Shown: positions 42,430 through 50,886 of the stretch, in pieces
Position numbering within the stretch: position 1 is the stretch's first letter
How the letters are laid out: each line of letters starts with the position of its first letter
Source of the DNA: Citrobacter freundii
GTDB lineage: Bacteria; Pseudomonadota; Gammaproteobacteria; Enterobacterales; Enterobacteriaceae
Assembly (NCBI RefSeq): GCF_029717145.1
Contig: NZ_CP099222.1
Coordinates: 1,488,001-1,552,000, forward strand
Direction of reading: 5' to 3'
DNA: 64,000 bases
The notes under the pieces: generated by a model
What the model was told of the DNA's origin: nothing
The model's input: the letters and a program-made list of their open reading frames with translations, nothing else
The model's database searches: none
Program-made: the position numbers and the translations under genes

Positions 42430-43497
42430 ATGAAAACCACATTGAAAAGTCTTAGCGTCGCGTTAATGCTGACCGGTATGGTGGTCAGCAGCGCAGCCAT
42501 CGCCGCAGACAAGATTGTGATTGCTCACCGTGGGGCCAGCGGCTATTTACCGGAGCATACGCTGCCAGCAAAAGCGATGGCCTATGCGCAGGGCGCGGAC
42601 TATCTCGAGCAGGATCTGGTGATGACCAAGGACGACCATCTGGTCGTTCTGCATGACCACTATCTTGACCGGGTCACCGATGTCGCCGAGCGTTTCCCGG
42701 ATCGCGCTCGTAAAGATGGTCGCTACTACGCCATCGACTTTACGCTGGATGAGATCAAATCGCTGAAATTTACCGAAGGTTTCGATATCGAAAATGGCAA
42801 ACAGGTGCAGACCTACCCAGGGCGCTTCCCGATGGGTAAATCTGATTTCCGTGTGCATACGTTCGAAGAAGAGATCGAGTTTGTTCAGGGATTAAATCAT
42901 TCCACCGGTAAGAACATCGGTATCTATCCGGAAATTAAAGCGCCGTGGTTCCATCACCAGGAAGGGAAGGACATTGCTGCGAAGACGCTGGAAGTGCTGA
43001 AAAAGTACGGCTACAGCGACAAACAGGATAAGGTCTATCTGCAAAGTTTTGATGTGGCCGAACTCAAGCGCATCAAGAATGAGCTGGAACCCAAAATGGG
43101 GATGGACCTCAACCTGGTGCAGCTGATTGCCTATACCGACTGGAATGAAACCCAGGAGAAAAAACCGGACGGCAGTTGGGTTAACTACAACTATGACTGG
43201 ATGTTTAAACCGGGCGCGATGAAGCAGGTTGCTGAGTACGCGGATGGCATTGGCCCGGACTATCACATGCTGGTCGATGAGAAGTCGAAGAAAGGCAACA
43301 TCGTGTTGACCGGGATGGTGAAGGATGCGCATCAGAACAAGATGACGGTGCATCCTTATACTGTGCGGGCCGATCAGCTGCCGGACTACGCGACGGATGT
43401 GAATCAGCTGTATGACATCCTGTATAACAAGGCGGGCGTTGAAGGGTTGTTCACCGACTTCCCCGACAAAGCGGTGATGTTCCTGCATAAGCAGTAA
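42430..43497 (+). CDS. glpQ: Periplasmic glycerophosphodiester phosphodiesterase GlpQ
   Basis: GlpQ hydrolyses glycerophosphodiesters in the periplasm and supplies GlpT. It has 355 residues with a signal peptide of about 25 (cut near AAIAA-DKIV). The GDPD catalytic motif IAHRGASGYLPEHT and the acidic metal residues in EQDLVMTKDDHLVVLHD are visible. Confidence 0.98.
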   Translation: MKTTLKSLSVALMLTGMVVSSAAIAADKIVIAHRGASGYLPEHTLPAKAMAYAQGADYLEQDLVMTKDDHLVVLHDHYLDRVTDVAERFPDRARKDGRYYAIDFTLDEIKSLKFTEGFDIENGKQVQTYPGRFPMGKSDFRVHTFEEEIEFVQGLNHSTGKNIGIYPEIKAPWFHHQEGKDIAAKTLEVLKKYGYSDKQDKVYLQSFDVAELKRIKNELEPKMGMDLNLVQLIAYTDWNETQEKKPDGSWVNYNYDWMFKPGAMKQVAEYADGIGPDYHMLVDEKSKKGNIVLTGMVKDAHQNKMTVHPYTVRADQLPDYATDVNQLYDILYNKAGVEGLFTDFPDKAVMFLHKQ

Positions 43498-43505
43498 CGG
43501 TATCA

Positions 43506-43537
43506 GGCCTGCGATAGCATGATATCGCAGGTCTTTT
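43506..43537 (+). terminator. Rho-independent terminator of glpTQ
   Basis: A 9-bp perfect stem CCTGCGATA/TATCGCAGG (43508-43516 and 43523-43531) with a 6-nt loop is followed by TCTTTT. It lies 10 bp after the glpQ stop. Confidence 0.88.
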
Positions 43538-43557
43538 CACCGGCGCATTCCCGACGG

Positions 43558-44436
43558 TTAGATCAGACCGTCTGCGGTCAGTGTTTCCATACATGCCTGC
43601 AGTAAATATAAAGGGCTGCCGTCTACCGGCGGCTCTTTTGCCAATAATGATATTTGCCGATAAAACGTTGGCTCCAGCGCCACCGAACGTATTTGCCCGC
43701 CAACCGCCTTTAATGTGAGCTCCGGTAACAATGCGATCCCCAGCCCCTGACGAATAAAACTGATTGCCGTATCCGGGTGGTTGAACTCGTACTTAATGAT
43801 TGGCTCAATACCTTGTTCTTTAAATAACGTCATGATGCTTAATTCATAGCGCCCTTTACTGATAATCAGCGGTTCTCCCACCAGTTCTTCTACTGAGATT
43901 GTGGCTTTGGCCGCCAGCGGGTGAGCCTCGGGGACAACAACGGTGAATTTGTCCCGATAAACCGGCACGCAGTACATGCCACTGACCGGAAAATGCACAA
44001 AACCCGCATCAATGCCTCCACTCTGCAGCGAATCAATAATGGCACTGCTGTTCTCTTCATAGGGAATGATTTTGATGTTGGGGTGATGCTGTTCAAAGTA
44101 GCGGATGATACCGGGCAAAATGCAGGCGCAGGCGCTGGGAAAACAGCCGATGTACAAGGTTCGGGCGGGGTTTTGTTTCTCCTGTTCGGCGATCTCTTTT
44201 ACGGCATTCGTTTGTCCAATGATGGTCCGTAAATGCGGGAGCAGCCGGATACCTACCGGGGTGAGCTGAATATCTTTGCGCCGCTCGCGGATCAAAATAT
44301 TAACCCCTAACTCTTCTTCCAGCGCCGAAATAGCCTGACTGACGGCGGACTGGGTGGTGTATAGCCGCTTGCTGGCTTCGGTAAAACCACCGTACTCAAG
44401 CACGGCCAGCAGGGCGTGGATCTGGGTTAGTGTCAT
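43558..44436 (-). CDS. LysR-family regulator, target unknown (next to MFS transporter)
   Basis: This 292-residue protein has a typical LysR helix-turn-helix (about 1-60: LAVLEYGGFTEASKRLYTTQ, then SAVSQAISALEEELG) and a two-lobe effector domain (about 90-290). I do not recognise a named gene. Salmonella has a similar LysR/MFS pair between glpQ and the yfaE-nrdB genes, while E. coli K-12 does not. It is divergent from the MFS gene with a 217-bp gap, the usual layout for a LysR protein controlling its neighbour. Confidence 0.88.
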   Translation of the reverse strand: MTLTQIHALLAVLEYGGFTEASKRLYTTQSAVSQAISALEEELGVNILIRERRKDIQLTPVGIRLLPHLRTIIGQTNAVKEIAEQEKQNPARTLYIGCFPSACACILPGIIRYFEQHHPNIKIIPYEENSSAIIDSLQSGGIDAGFVHFPVSGMYCVPVYRDKFTVVVPEAHPLAAKATISVEELVGEPLIISKGRYELSIMTLFKEQGIEPIIKYEFNHPDTAISFIRQGLGIALLPELTLKAVGGQIRSVALEPTFYRQISLLAKEPPVDGSPLYLLQACMETLTADGLI

Positions 44437-44447
44437 TAGTTATCCCT

Positions 44448-44473
44448 AATTAATACCATTAAAATGATTAATT
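44448..44473. promoter_or_regulatory. Possible LysR-type operator
   Basis: AATTAAT and ATTAATT (44448-44454 and 44467-44473) form an A+T-rich dyad just upstream of the regulator gene. LysR proteins commonly bind dyads of T-N11-A type in such divergent gaps. In A+T-rich DNA the match could be chance. Confidence 0.3.
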
Positions 44474-44653
44474 TCTCTAATAAAATAAGCCTGTTTATAC
44501 TGACTTTCTACCTTAAATACCCAAAATAATTTGCGTAGCCGACACACAAGCAACGTGAACTATGACGGGGATAAATCACATTTTGACGCACCTGTCCGTT
44601 GTTCAGTCGCTCTGAGCGTTGCCTGCGTGCGCCGTCGGGACAGGTTGCCGAGT

Positions 44654-45844
44654 ATGAAAGAAAAATTGTGGACGAAAGATTTTTGGGCCATCACGATTAT
44701 CAGCTTTATTATCTTTTTTGTTTTTTATGTCCTGTTGACGCTGTTGCCGATTTATATCCTGGAGCGTCTCCATGCGACCCCTGATAAGGCGGGTTTATTA
44801 GTCACCTTTTTTTTGGGGGCCGCCATTGTGGTACGTCCGTTTGCCGGACAATGGGTGGGAAAATATTCGAATAAAACGATTCTGGTGCTCTCTTCTCTGG
44901 CCTTTTTGGTGGTCACTGCGCTGTATCCTGTTTGCCATTCAATTGAATCACTGCTGTTTATTCGGGTGCTTCATGGTGTCACGTTTGGCGTTATTACTAC
45001 GGTAAAAGGGACGATTTCCGCGCGGTTGATACCGGCCTCCCGACGTGGGGAGGGCATCAGCTTTTTCTCTTTAGCTATGGGACTGGCGATGGTCGTTGGG
45101 CCATGGGTGGGTCTGAACATGGCGCGCTGGGAGGCCTTTACTTCCGCGTTCTGGCTTTGTACAGCGGTAGCGGCGGTGGGCATTGTGCTGTCATTGATTG
45201 TTGCCGTGCCGCCGGTGATTCGTCATGCCGATGGCTCGCAGCCTAAGCTGGGGTTTGCCGCCATGTTTGACCGTGCCGCCTTGCCTTTTGCCATGGTGAC
45301 CTTCTTCATGACCTTTTCCTACGCCGGGGTATCTGCCTTCCTGGCGCTGTATGCACGCGAGCTGGATCTGATGGCCGCCGCCAGTAACTTCCTGCTTTGC
45401 TACGCTGTCTGCCTGATGATCTGCCGAACGTTTACCGGCAATATTTGTGATAAAAAAGGACCGAAATACGTGGTTTACCCGTGCCTGGTCGCCTTTACCG
45501 TAGGGCTTGTGGTGCTCGGATATACCCACGGCAGCATCATGATGATTATTGCCGGAGGGCTGATTGGCATTGGCTACGGCTCGGTGACACCGGTGTTCCA
45601 GACGCAAATTATTAGCGCGGTAGAGCCGCATAAAATTGGCATCGCCAATTCGCTTTTTTTCAACGCAATGGATGCGGGAATGGCGATTGGGGCATTTATT
45701 ATGGGGATGATGGTAGAAGGCGTGGGGTATCGGGCGATTTATCTGGTCGGTGCCGTGCTGGTGGTTCTTGCCGGGGCGCTGTACATCATGCAGATGAAAA
45801 AACGCGGAGACGTGGTGCTGGTCTCCGCGCATGAAGTTCACTAG
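44654..45844 (+). CDS. MFS transporter, substrate unknown
   Basis: The 396-residue protein has 12 predicted membrane helices. The loop after helix 2 reads GAAIVVRPFAGQWVGKYSNK, a form of the MFS motif A. The start MKEKLWTKDFW at 44654 is chosen because transporter-like sequence begins there; the frame is open 41 codons further but that part is not hydrophobic, and the ribosome site here is weak. It looks like an efflux-type or arabinose-efflux-type permease, but no substrate can be assigned. Likely controlled by the divergent LysR gene. Confidence 0.85.
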   Translation: MKEKLWTKDFWAITIISFIIFFVFYVLLTLLPIYILERLHATPDKAGLLVTFFLGAAIVVRPFAGQWVGKYSNKTILVLSSLAFLVVTALYPVCHSIESLLFIRVLHGVTFGVITTVKGTISARLIPASRRGEGISFFSLAMGLAMVVGPWVGLNMARWEAFTSAFWLCTAVAAVGIVLSLIVAVPPVIRHADGSQPKLGFAAMFDRAALPFAMVTFFMTFSYAGVSAFLALYARELDLMAAASNFLLCYAVCLMICRTFTGNICDKKGPKYVVYPCLVAFTVGLVVLGYTHGSIMMIIAGGLIGIGYGSVTPVFQTQIISAVEPHKIGIANSLFFNAMDAGMAIGAFIMGMMVEGVGYRAIYLVGAVLVVLAGALYIMQMKKRGDVVLVSAHEVH

Positions 45845-45847
45845 GCG

Positions 45848-46102
45848 TTACATCTCAATCTCAATATCACCCTTTGCCCGGCAACAGCAGGGCAGTATCT
45901 CACCCGGCTGAATAAAGGCCAAAGGCTCTGCAATCCAGTCAACCTGACCCGCTACCAGGCGGGTACGGCAGGAGCCGCAGTAGCCTTCACGACATTGATA
46001 CTCGACCTCAACATTGTGCGATTCAAGCGCGGCCAGCAGGGAAGGATGTTCATCCTGGCACAGCAGCTGCGTGCCAGAGATGCGCAGGGTAATACGGCCC
46101 AT
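45848..46102 (-). CDS. yfaE: Ferredoxin YfaE for ribonucleotide reductase cofactor maintenance
   Basis: YfaE is an 84-residue plant-type [2Fe-2S] ferredoxin that helps build and repair the diferric-tyrosyl radical of NrdB. Ligands are Cys37, Cys42, Cys45 (CREGYCGSC) and a Cys within the run CCC at 72-74. It shares one base with the nrdB stop (TGATG), consistent with co-expression. Confidence 0.95.
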   Translation of the reverse strand: MGRITLRISGTQLLCQDEHPSLLAALESHNVEVEYQCREGYCGSCRTRLVAGQVDWIAEPLAFIQPGEILPCCCRAKGDIEIEM

Positions 46103-47232
46103 CAGAGCTGGAAATTACTCAGATCGTCGGTATCGACTTCGGCATCGATTTGCCCGACCAGATAAGAGCTGACTTCCACTTCTTGCGGTGCAACCTGCAC
46201 GTTATCGGACACCAGCCAGGTGTTGATCCACGGAATGGGGTTCGAACGCGTCTGGAACGGCAGGTCAAGCCCTACGGCCTGCATACGAATGTTAGTGATG
46301 TACTCGACGTACTGGCACAGAATATCTTTGTTCAGACCGATCATTGAACCGTCGCGGAACAGGTAATCAGCCCACTCTTTTTCCTGCACTGCGGCCTGTA
46401 CGAACAGGTCGTAGCAATCCTGTTTACACTCTTCGGCAATCTCTGCCATTTCCGGATCGTCTACGCCGCTGCGCAACAGGTTCAGCATATGCTGGGTCCC
46501 GGTCAGGTGCAGGGCTTCGTCACGGGCGATCAGGCGAATGATTTTCGCGTTGCCTTCCATTAGTTCGCGCTCGGCAAAAGCAAAAGAGCAGGCGAAGCTG
46601 ACGTAGAAGCGGATCGCTTCCAGTGCGTTAACGCTCATCAGGCACAGATACAGTTTCTTCTTCAGCTCGCGCAGGTTCACGACAACCGTCTTACCATTGA
46701 CCGTGTGCGTACCTTCGCCCAGCAGATGCCAGTAGCTGGTCATCTCGATTAACTCGTCGTAGTAGCTGGAGATGCCTTCCGCACGCTTCTGAATCTGCTC
46801 ATTGGTGACGATATCGTCAAACACCACCGCCGGATCGTTAACAATGTTACGGATGATATGGGTGTAAGAGCGTGAGTGAATGGTTTCGGAGAAGGCCCAC
46901 GTTTCCACCCAGGTTTCCAGCTCAGGGATCGAGATCAGCGGCAACAACGCCACGTTCGGGCTGCGCCCCTGAATGGAGTCCAGTAAGGTCTGGTACTTCA
47001 GGTTGCTGATAAAAATGTGTTTTTCATGTTCTGGCAGCGCCTGAAAGTCAATGCGGTCACGAGAAACATCGACCTCTTCCGGACGCCAGAAGAACGAGAG
47101 CTGCTTTTCGATCAGTTTTTCGAAGATGTCATATTTTTGCTGATCATAGCGCGCGACGTTCACCGGCTGGCCGAAGAACATCGGTTCCAGAAGCTGGTCA
47201 TTTTTCGTCTGTGAAAAAGTGGTGTATGCCAT
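46102..47232 (-). CDS. nrdB: Class Ia ribonucleotide reductase beta subunit
   Basis: NrdB holds the diiron-tyrosyl radical cofactor. Counting the initiator Met, the radical is Tyr123 ([11 protein letters not shown]), and iron ligands include Asp85, Glu116 and His119, one higher than the classic numbering. The length of 376 residues and the C-terminal tail ending DDLSNFQL, which binds NrdA, match E. coli. It lies downstream of nrdA with a REP pair between them. Confidence 0.98.
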   Translation of the reverse strand: MAYTTFSQTKNDQLLEPMFFGQPVNVARYDQQKYDIFEKLIEKQLSFFWRPEEVDVSRDRIDFQALPEHEKHIFISNLKYQTLLDSIQGRSPNVALLPLISIPELETWVETWAFSETIHSRSYTHIIRNIVNDPAVVFDDIVTNEQIQKRAEGISSYYDELIEMTSYWHLLGEGTHTVNGKTVVVNLRELKKKLYLCLMSVNALEAIRFYVSFACSFAFAERELMEGNAKIIRLIARDEALHLTGTQHMLNLLRSGVDDPEMAEIAEECKQDCYDLFVQAAVQEKEWADYLFRDGSMIGLNKDILCQYVEYITNIRMQAVGLDLPFQTRSNPIPWINTWLVSDNVQVAPQEVEVSSYLVGQIDAEVDTDDLSNFQL

Positions 47233-47258
47233 TGATGTGAATCCTTTGTGGGATGAGC

Positions 47259-47337
47259 GCCGGATGGCGGTGCAAGCACCTTATCCGGCCTACAAACCGT
47301 GCAATCGTAGGCCGGGTAAGCGTAGCGCCACCCGGCA
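47259..47337. repeat. REP pair (BIME) between nrdA and nrdB
   Basis: GCCGGATGGCGGTG...CTTATCCGGCCTAC (47259-47293) and the inverted unit CGTAGGCCGGGTAAGCG...CACCCGGCA (47306-47337) are two REP units facing each other. They lie inside the nrdAB-yfaE operon and could stabilise the upstream nrdA message or change the A:B ratio. Confidence 0.92.
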
Positions 47338-47344
47338 TTATTCA

Positions 47345-49630
47345 TCAGATCTTACATGCGCCGCTTTCGCAGCCATCGTCCTGGATAGACGGCACCATAT
47401 CGTCCTGAGTATCTTCAGCACCGTCGCGGGTGTTCTGATAATACAGCGTTTTGACACCAAATTTGTAGGCGGTGAGCAGGTCTTTCAGCAATTGCTGCAT
47501 CGGCACTTTCCCTGACGGGAAGCGGGACGGATCGTAGTTGGTATTGGCTGAAATCGATTGATCGATAAACTTCTGCATCACGCCAACCAGTTGCAGGTAG
47601 CCGTCGTTATTGGGCATTTCCCACAGCAGTTCATAGGCATTTTTCAGGTGTTCGTAATCCGGTACTACCTGACGCAGGATGCCATCTTTCGAGGCTTTGA
47701 TACTCACGTGACCGCGCGGTGGCTCAATGCCGTTGGTGGCGTTGGAGATCTGCGAAGAGGTCTCAGACGGCATCAGAGCAGAGAGTGTGGAGTTACGCAG
47801 ACCGTGAGTCTTGATCGATTCACGCAACGCTTCCCAGTCGTGGTGCAGCGGTTCGTTGACGATGGCATCCAAATCTTTCTTGTAGGTATCGATCGGCAGA
47901 ATACCTTTGGCATAGGTGGTTTCGTTAAACCACGGGCACGCGCCTTGCTCTTTAGCCAGCTCATTCGAGGCTTTCAGCAGGTAATACTGAATGGCTTCAA
48001 AGGTTTTGTGAGTCAGGTTATTGGCGCTGCCGTCAGAGTAACGTTTACCGTTCTTCGCCAGCCAGTAAGCGTAGTTGATCACGCCAATACCCAGCGTACG
48101 GCGACCCATGGCACCGCGTTTAGCTGCCGGGATCGGATAATCCTGATAATCCAGCAGCGCATCCAGTGCACGTACCGCCAGCACGGCCAGCTCTTCCAGT
48201 TCGTCGAGGCTGTTGATAGCGCCGAGGTTAAAGGCAGACAGCGTACACAGGGCAATTTCACCGTTTTCGTCGTTAACGTCGGTCAGCGGTTTGGTCGGCA
48301 GCGCGATTTCCAGGCACAGGTTGGACTGGCGCACTGGTGCGATAGCAGGATCAAACGGGCTGTGGGTGTTGCAGTGGTCAACGTTCTGAATGTAGATACG
48401 ACCGGTAGAGGCGCGTTCCTGCATCATCAGCGAGAACAGCTCAACCGCTTTTACGCGTTGTTTACGAATGCTGTCATCGTTTTCGTATTGGGTGTACAGG
48501 CGCTCGAATTCGTCCTGATCGGCGAAGAACGCGTCGTACAAGCCCGGAACGTCAGACGGGCTGAACAGGGTGATGTCGCCGCCTTTCAGCAGGCGAGTGT
48601 ACATCAACTTGTTGATCTGTACGCCGTAGTCCATGTGACGTACGCGGTTGCCCTCGACGCCACGGTTGTTTTTCAGTACCAGCAGGCTTTCAACTTCCAG
48701 ATGCCACATCGGGTAGAACAGCGTGGCCGCACCGCCGCGTACGCCGCCCTGAGAGCAGGATTTCACCGCAGTCTGGAAGTGTTTATAGAACGGGATACAG
48801 CCGGTGTGGAACGCTTCACCGCCGCGAATCGGGCTACCCAGCGCACGAATGCGTCCAGCGTTGATGCCGATACCAGCGCGCTGGGAAACGTATTTCACGA
48901 TGGCGCTGGAGGTCGCGTTAATGGAGTCCAGGCTGTCGCCGCACTCGATCAGCACGCAAGAGCTGAACTGACGGGTTGGGGTACGCACGCCAGACATGAT
49001 TGGCGTTGGCAGCGAAATTTTAAACGTCGAAACGGCGTCGTAGAAACGCTTAACGTATTCCAGACGGGTTTCACGCGGGTAGTTCGAGAACAGGCAAGCT
49101 GCTACCAGAATATAGAGGAACTGAGCGCTTTCGTAAATTTCACCGGTGACGCGGTTTTGTACCAGATATTTGCCTTCTAACTGCTTCACGGCAGCATAGG
49201 AGAAGGTCATATCGCGGTCATGTTCGATGAACGAGTCCATCTGCTTGAACTCTTCTTCCGTGTAGTCTTCCAGCAGATGATTGTCGTATTTGCCCATCTC
49301 AACCATTTTAACAACATGGTCATACAGTTTTGGCGGTTCGAACTCACCGTAGGCTTTCTTGCGCAGGTGGAAAATCGCCAGACGAGCGGCCAGATATTGA
49401 TAATCCGGTGCATCGCGGGAGATCAGATCGGCGGCGGCTTTGATAATCGTTTCGTGAATATCGGAAGTCTTGATGCCGTCATAAAACTGAATGTGGGAGC
49501 GAAGCTCGACCTGAGAAATCGATACGTTATTCAGTCCTTCTGCCGCCCAATCCAGAACTCGGTGGATTTTGTCGAGATTGATGCGCTCTGTACTACCATC
49601 ACGCTTTGTCACCAGCAGACTCTGATTCAT
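47345..49630 (-). CDS. nrdA: Class Ia ribonucleotide reductase alpha subunit
   Basis: NrdA reduces ribonucleoside diphosphates to deoxy forms. The start MNQSLLVTKRDG at 49630 gives 761 residues as in E. coli. The ATP-cone is at the N-terminus (about 5-95). Active-site cysteines are visible in SSCVLIECGDSL and in SNLCLEIALP, and the shuttle pair Cys754 and Cys759 is in GCESGACKI at the end. DnaA and NrdR sites upstream fit cell-cycle and dNTP control. Confidence 0.98.
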   Translation of the reverse strand: MNQSLLVTKRDGSTERINLDKIHRVLDWAAEGLNNVSISQVELRSHIQFYDGIKTSDIHETIIKAAADLISRDAPDYQYLAARLAIFHLRKKAYGEFEPPKLYDHVVKMVEMGKYDNHLLEDYTEEEFKQMDSFIEHDRDMTFSYAAVKQLEGKYLVQNRVTGEIYESAQFLYILVAACLFSNYPRETRLEYVKRFYDAVSTFKISLPTPIMSGVRTPTRQFSSCVLIECGDSLDSINATSSAIVKYVSQRAGIGINAGRIRALGSPIRGGEAFHTGCIPFYKHFQTAVKSCSQGGVRGGAATLFYPMWHLEVESLLVLKNNRGVEGNRVRHMDYGVQINKLMYTRLLKGGDITLFSPSDVPGLYDAFFADQDEFERLYTQYENDDSIRKQRVKAVELFSLMMQERASTGRIYIQNVDHCNTHSPFDPAIAPVRQSNLCLEIALPTKPLTDVNDENGEIALCTLSAFNLGAINSLDELEELAVLAVRALDALLDYQDYPIPAAKRGAMGRRTLGIGVINYAYWLAKNGKRYSDGSANNLTHKTFEAIQYYLLKASNELAKEQGACPWFNETTYAKGILPIDTYKKDLDAIVNEPLHHDWEALRESIKTHGLRNSTLSALMPSETSSQISNATNGIEPPRGHVSIKASKDGILRQVVPDYEHLKNAYELLWEMPNNDGYLQLVGVMQKFIDQSISANTNYDPSRFPSGKVPMQQLLKDLLTAYKFGVKTLYYQNTRDGAEDTQDDMVPSIQDDGCESGACKI

Positions 49631-49673
49631 GTGGTTTTTTACCTGTCCGTGAAAGAAAAAAATATCCCCCGTA

Positions 49674-49712
49674 TTATCCACAGTGCCATGTTGTGACTAA
49701 GTCTGTGGATAA
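49674..49712. promoter_or_regulatory. Two perfect DnaA boxes upstream of nrdA
   Basis: TTATCCACA (49674-49682) and its reverse complement TGTGGATAA (49704-49712) are both perfect high-affinity DnaA boxes, facing each other 21 bp apart. They lie 44-82 bp upstream of the nrdA start. DnaA binding near nrdAB is established in E. coli and links dNTP supply to replication. Confidence 0.88.
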
Positions 49713-49760
49713 ATACTATATGTAGGGGTTGTTTGATAAGATAGACGCTATATGGTGAGT
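49713..49760. promoter_or_regulatory. Pair of NrdR-type boxes upstream of nrdA
   Basis: Two related 16-mers, ATACTATATGTAGGGG (49713-49728) and ACGCTATATGGTGAGT (49745-49760), share CTATATG and are offset by 32 bp, about three helical turns. NrdR binds paired boxes with such spacing upstream of nrd operons. The remaining upstream DNA to 49960 is A+T-rich with no gene seen. Confidence 0.65.
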
Positions 49761-49962
49761 ATTCTAGTAGGGATTCTTTTCAGTACAAGAGTTGATTTTG
49801 GCGTTAAATTGAGGTTGCAAAAGGGTAATAATCGCTAAGTGCGCGTCTTATAAGGCCTGGCGAGGATGTCAATAATTGAGAAAAAAAATAGAAAATTTGA
49901 TCGAGTGCTGATTTCTTCATCGAAGAGCGATTACGTTATATGATCTGGCACAGAGTTTGTAC

Positions 49963-49988
49963 GCCTGATAAGCGAAACGTCATCAGGC
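49963..49988. repeat. Short REP-like palindrome after ubiG
   Basis: GCCTGATAAGCG and CGTCATCAGGC pair around a small loop, resembling a single short REP unit. It lies 12 bp beyond the ubiG stop and may protect or end the ubiG transcript. There is no long T tract. Confidence 0.6.
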
Positions 49989-49999
49989 GTGCAGATAAG

Positions 50000-50728
50000 T
50001 TACTCGGCTTTCGCGGTGGTGTGCACCATATAGTTCACGTCCACGCCTGGACCCAGCTTAAAGGTGTTGGTGATAGGGTTGTAGTGCAGGCCGGTCATGT
50101 GGCGCTCTTTTAACACTGTCTGATCAACCCACTGTAACAATTCCGCAGGCTTAATAAATTTTTTCACATCATGCGTGCCTTTGGGCACCATGCGCAGAAT
50201 GTACTCCGCGCCAACCACAGCCATCAGCCACGACTTGCCGTTGCGATTGAGCGTGGAGAAAAACACCTCGCCGCCTGGTTTCACCAACTGCGCGCAGGCT
50301 CTGACCACCGACTGCGGATCCGGTACGTGTTCCAGCATTTCCATGCAGGTCACTACGTCATACTGGTGTGCATGTTTTTCGGCGTGTTGTTCTACAGTTT
50401 CTTGTACGTATTCCACCTGAATGCCACTTTCCAGCGCATGCAGTTTTGCCACCTGTAGCGGTTCAAAACCCATATCCAGGCCGGTGACTGTTGCGCCTTC
50501 GCGCGCCATGCTTTCAGCCAGAATGCCGCCTCCGCAGCCGACGTCGAGCACTTTTTTACCAAACAGCCCGCCTGAGCGCTCGGTGATATAACCCAGACGC
50601 AGCGGGTTAATGCGGTGCAGAGGCTTAAATTCACCTTCAAGATCCCACCAGCGCGACGCGACTGCTTCAAATTTGGCAATTTCTTCATGGTCAACGTTCT
50701 GAGTCACCGGGGCTTTTTCGGCATTCAT
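50000..50728 (-). CDS. ubiG: Ubiquinone biosynthesis O-methyltransferase UbiG
   Basis: UbiG carries out both O-methylation steps of ubiquinone synthesis. The 242-residue protein has the class I SAM-binding motif [16 protein letters not shown] (about 60-75) and the partner segment [10 protein letters not shown]. It is divergent from gyrA with 158 bp between start codons, the conserved arrangement in E. coli. Confidence 0.97.
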   Translation of the reverse strand: MNAEKAPVTQNVDHEEIAKFEAVASRWWDLEGEFKPLHRINPLRLGYITERSGGLFGKKVLDVGCGGGILAESMAREGATVTGLDMGFEPLQVAKLHALESGIQVEYVQETVEQHAEKHAHQYDVVTCMEMLEHVPDPQSVVRACAQLVKPGGEVFFSTLNRNGKSWLMAVVGAEYILRMVPKGTHDVKKFIKPAELLQWVDQTVLKERHMTGLHYNPITNTFKLGPGVDVNYMVHTTAKAE

Positions 50729-50811
50729 TGGGGCTTCTACTCCTTAATTAGCAATACAAACGAGTATATCAGCCTGGCAGGATGAATAAAGCCTCTCTCA
50801 GGGGGAATCCA

Positions 50812-50842
50812 TTTACCTGAATCTGCACGGATGTGTTATAAT
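50812..50842 (+). promoter_or_regulatory. Promoter of gyrA
   Basis: A perfect TATAAT (50837-50842) is preceded by TGT, giving an extended -10, with a weak -35 around TTTACC (50812-50817). It lies 45 bp before the gyrA start. The gyr promoters are stimulated by DNA relaxation in E. coli; the sequence alone cannot show this. Confidence 0.75.
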
Positions 50843-50886
50843 TTGCGACCTTTGAATCCGGGATACAGTAGAGGGATAGCGGTTAG

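Noticed and set aside
44531-44653. N-terminal extension of the MFS transporter by 41 codons
   Set aside because: The extension is charged and Cys/Arg-rich with no transporter character. MKEKLWTKDFW directly before the first helix is the more natural start.
47558-49180. Open frame of 540 codons antisense to nrdA
   Set aside because: It is a shadow of nrdA with no family resemblance and no ribosome site or promoter that I can see.
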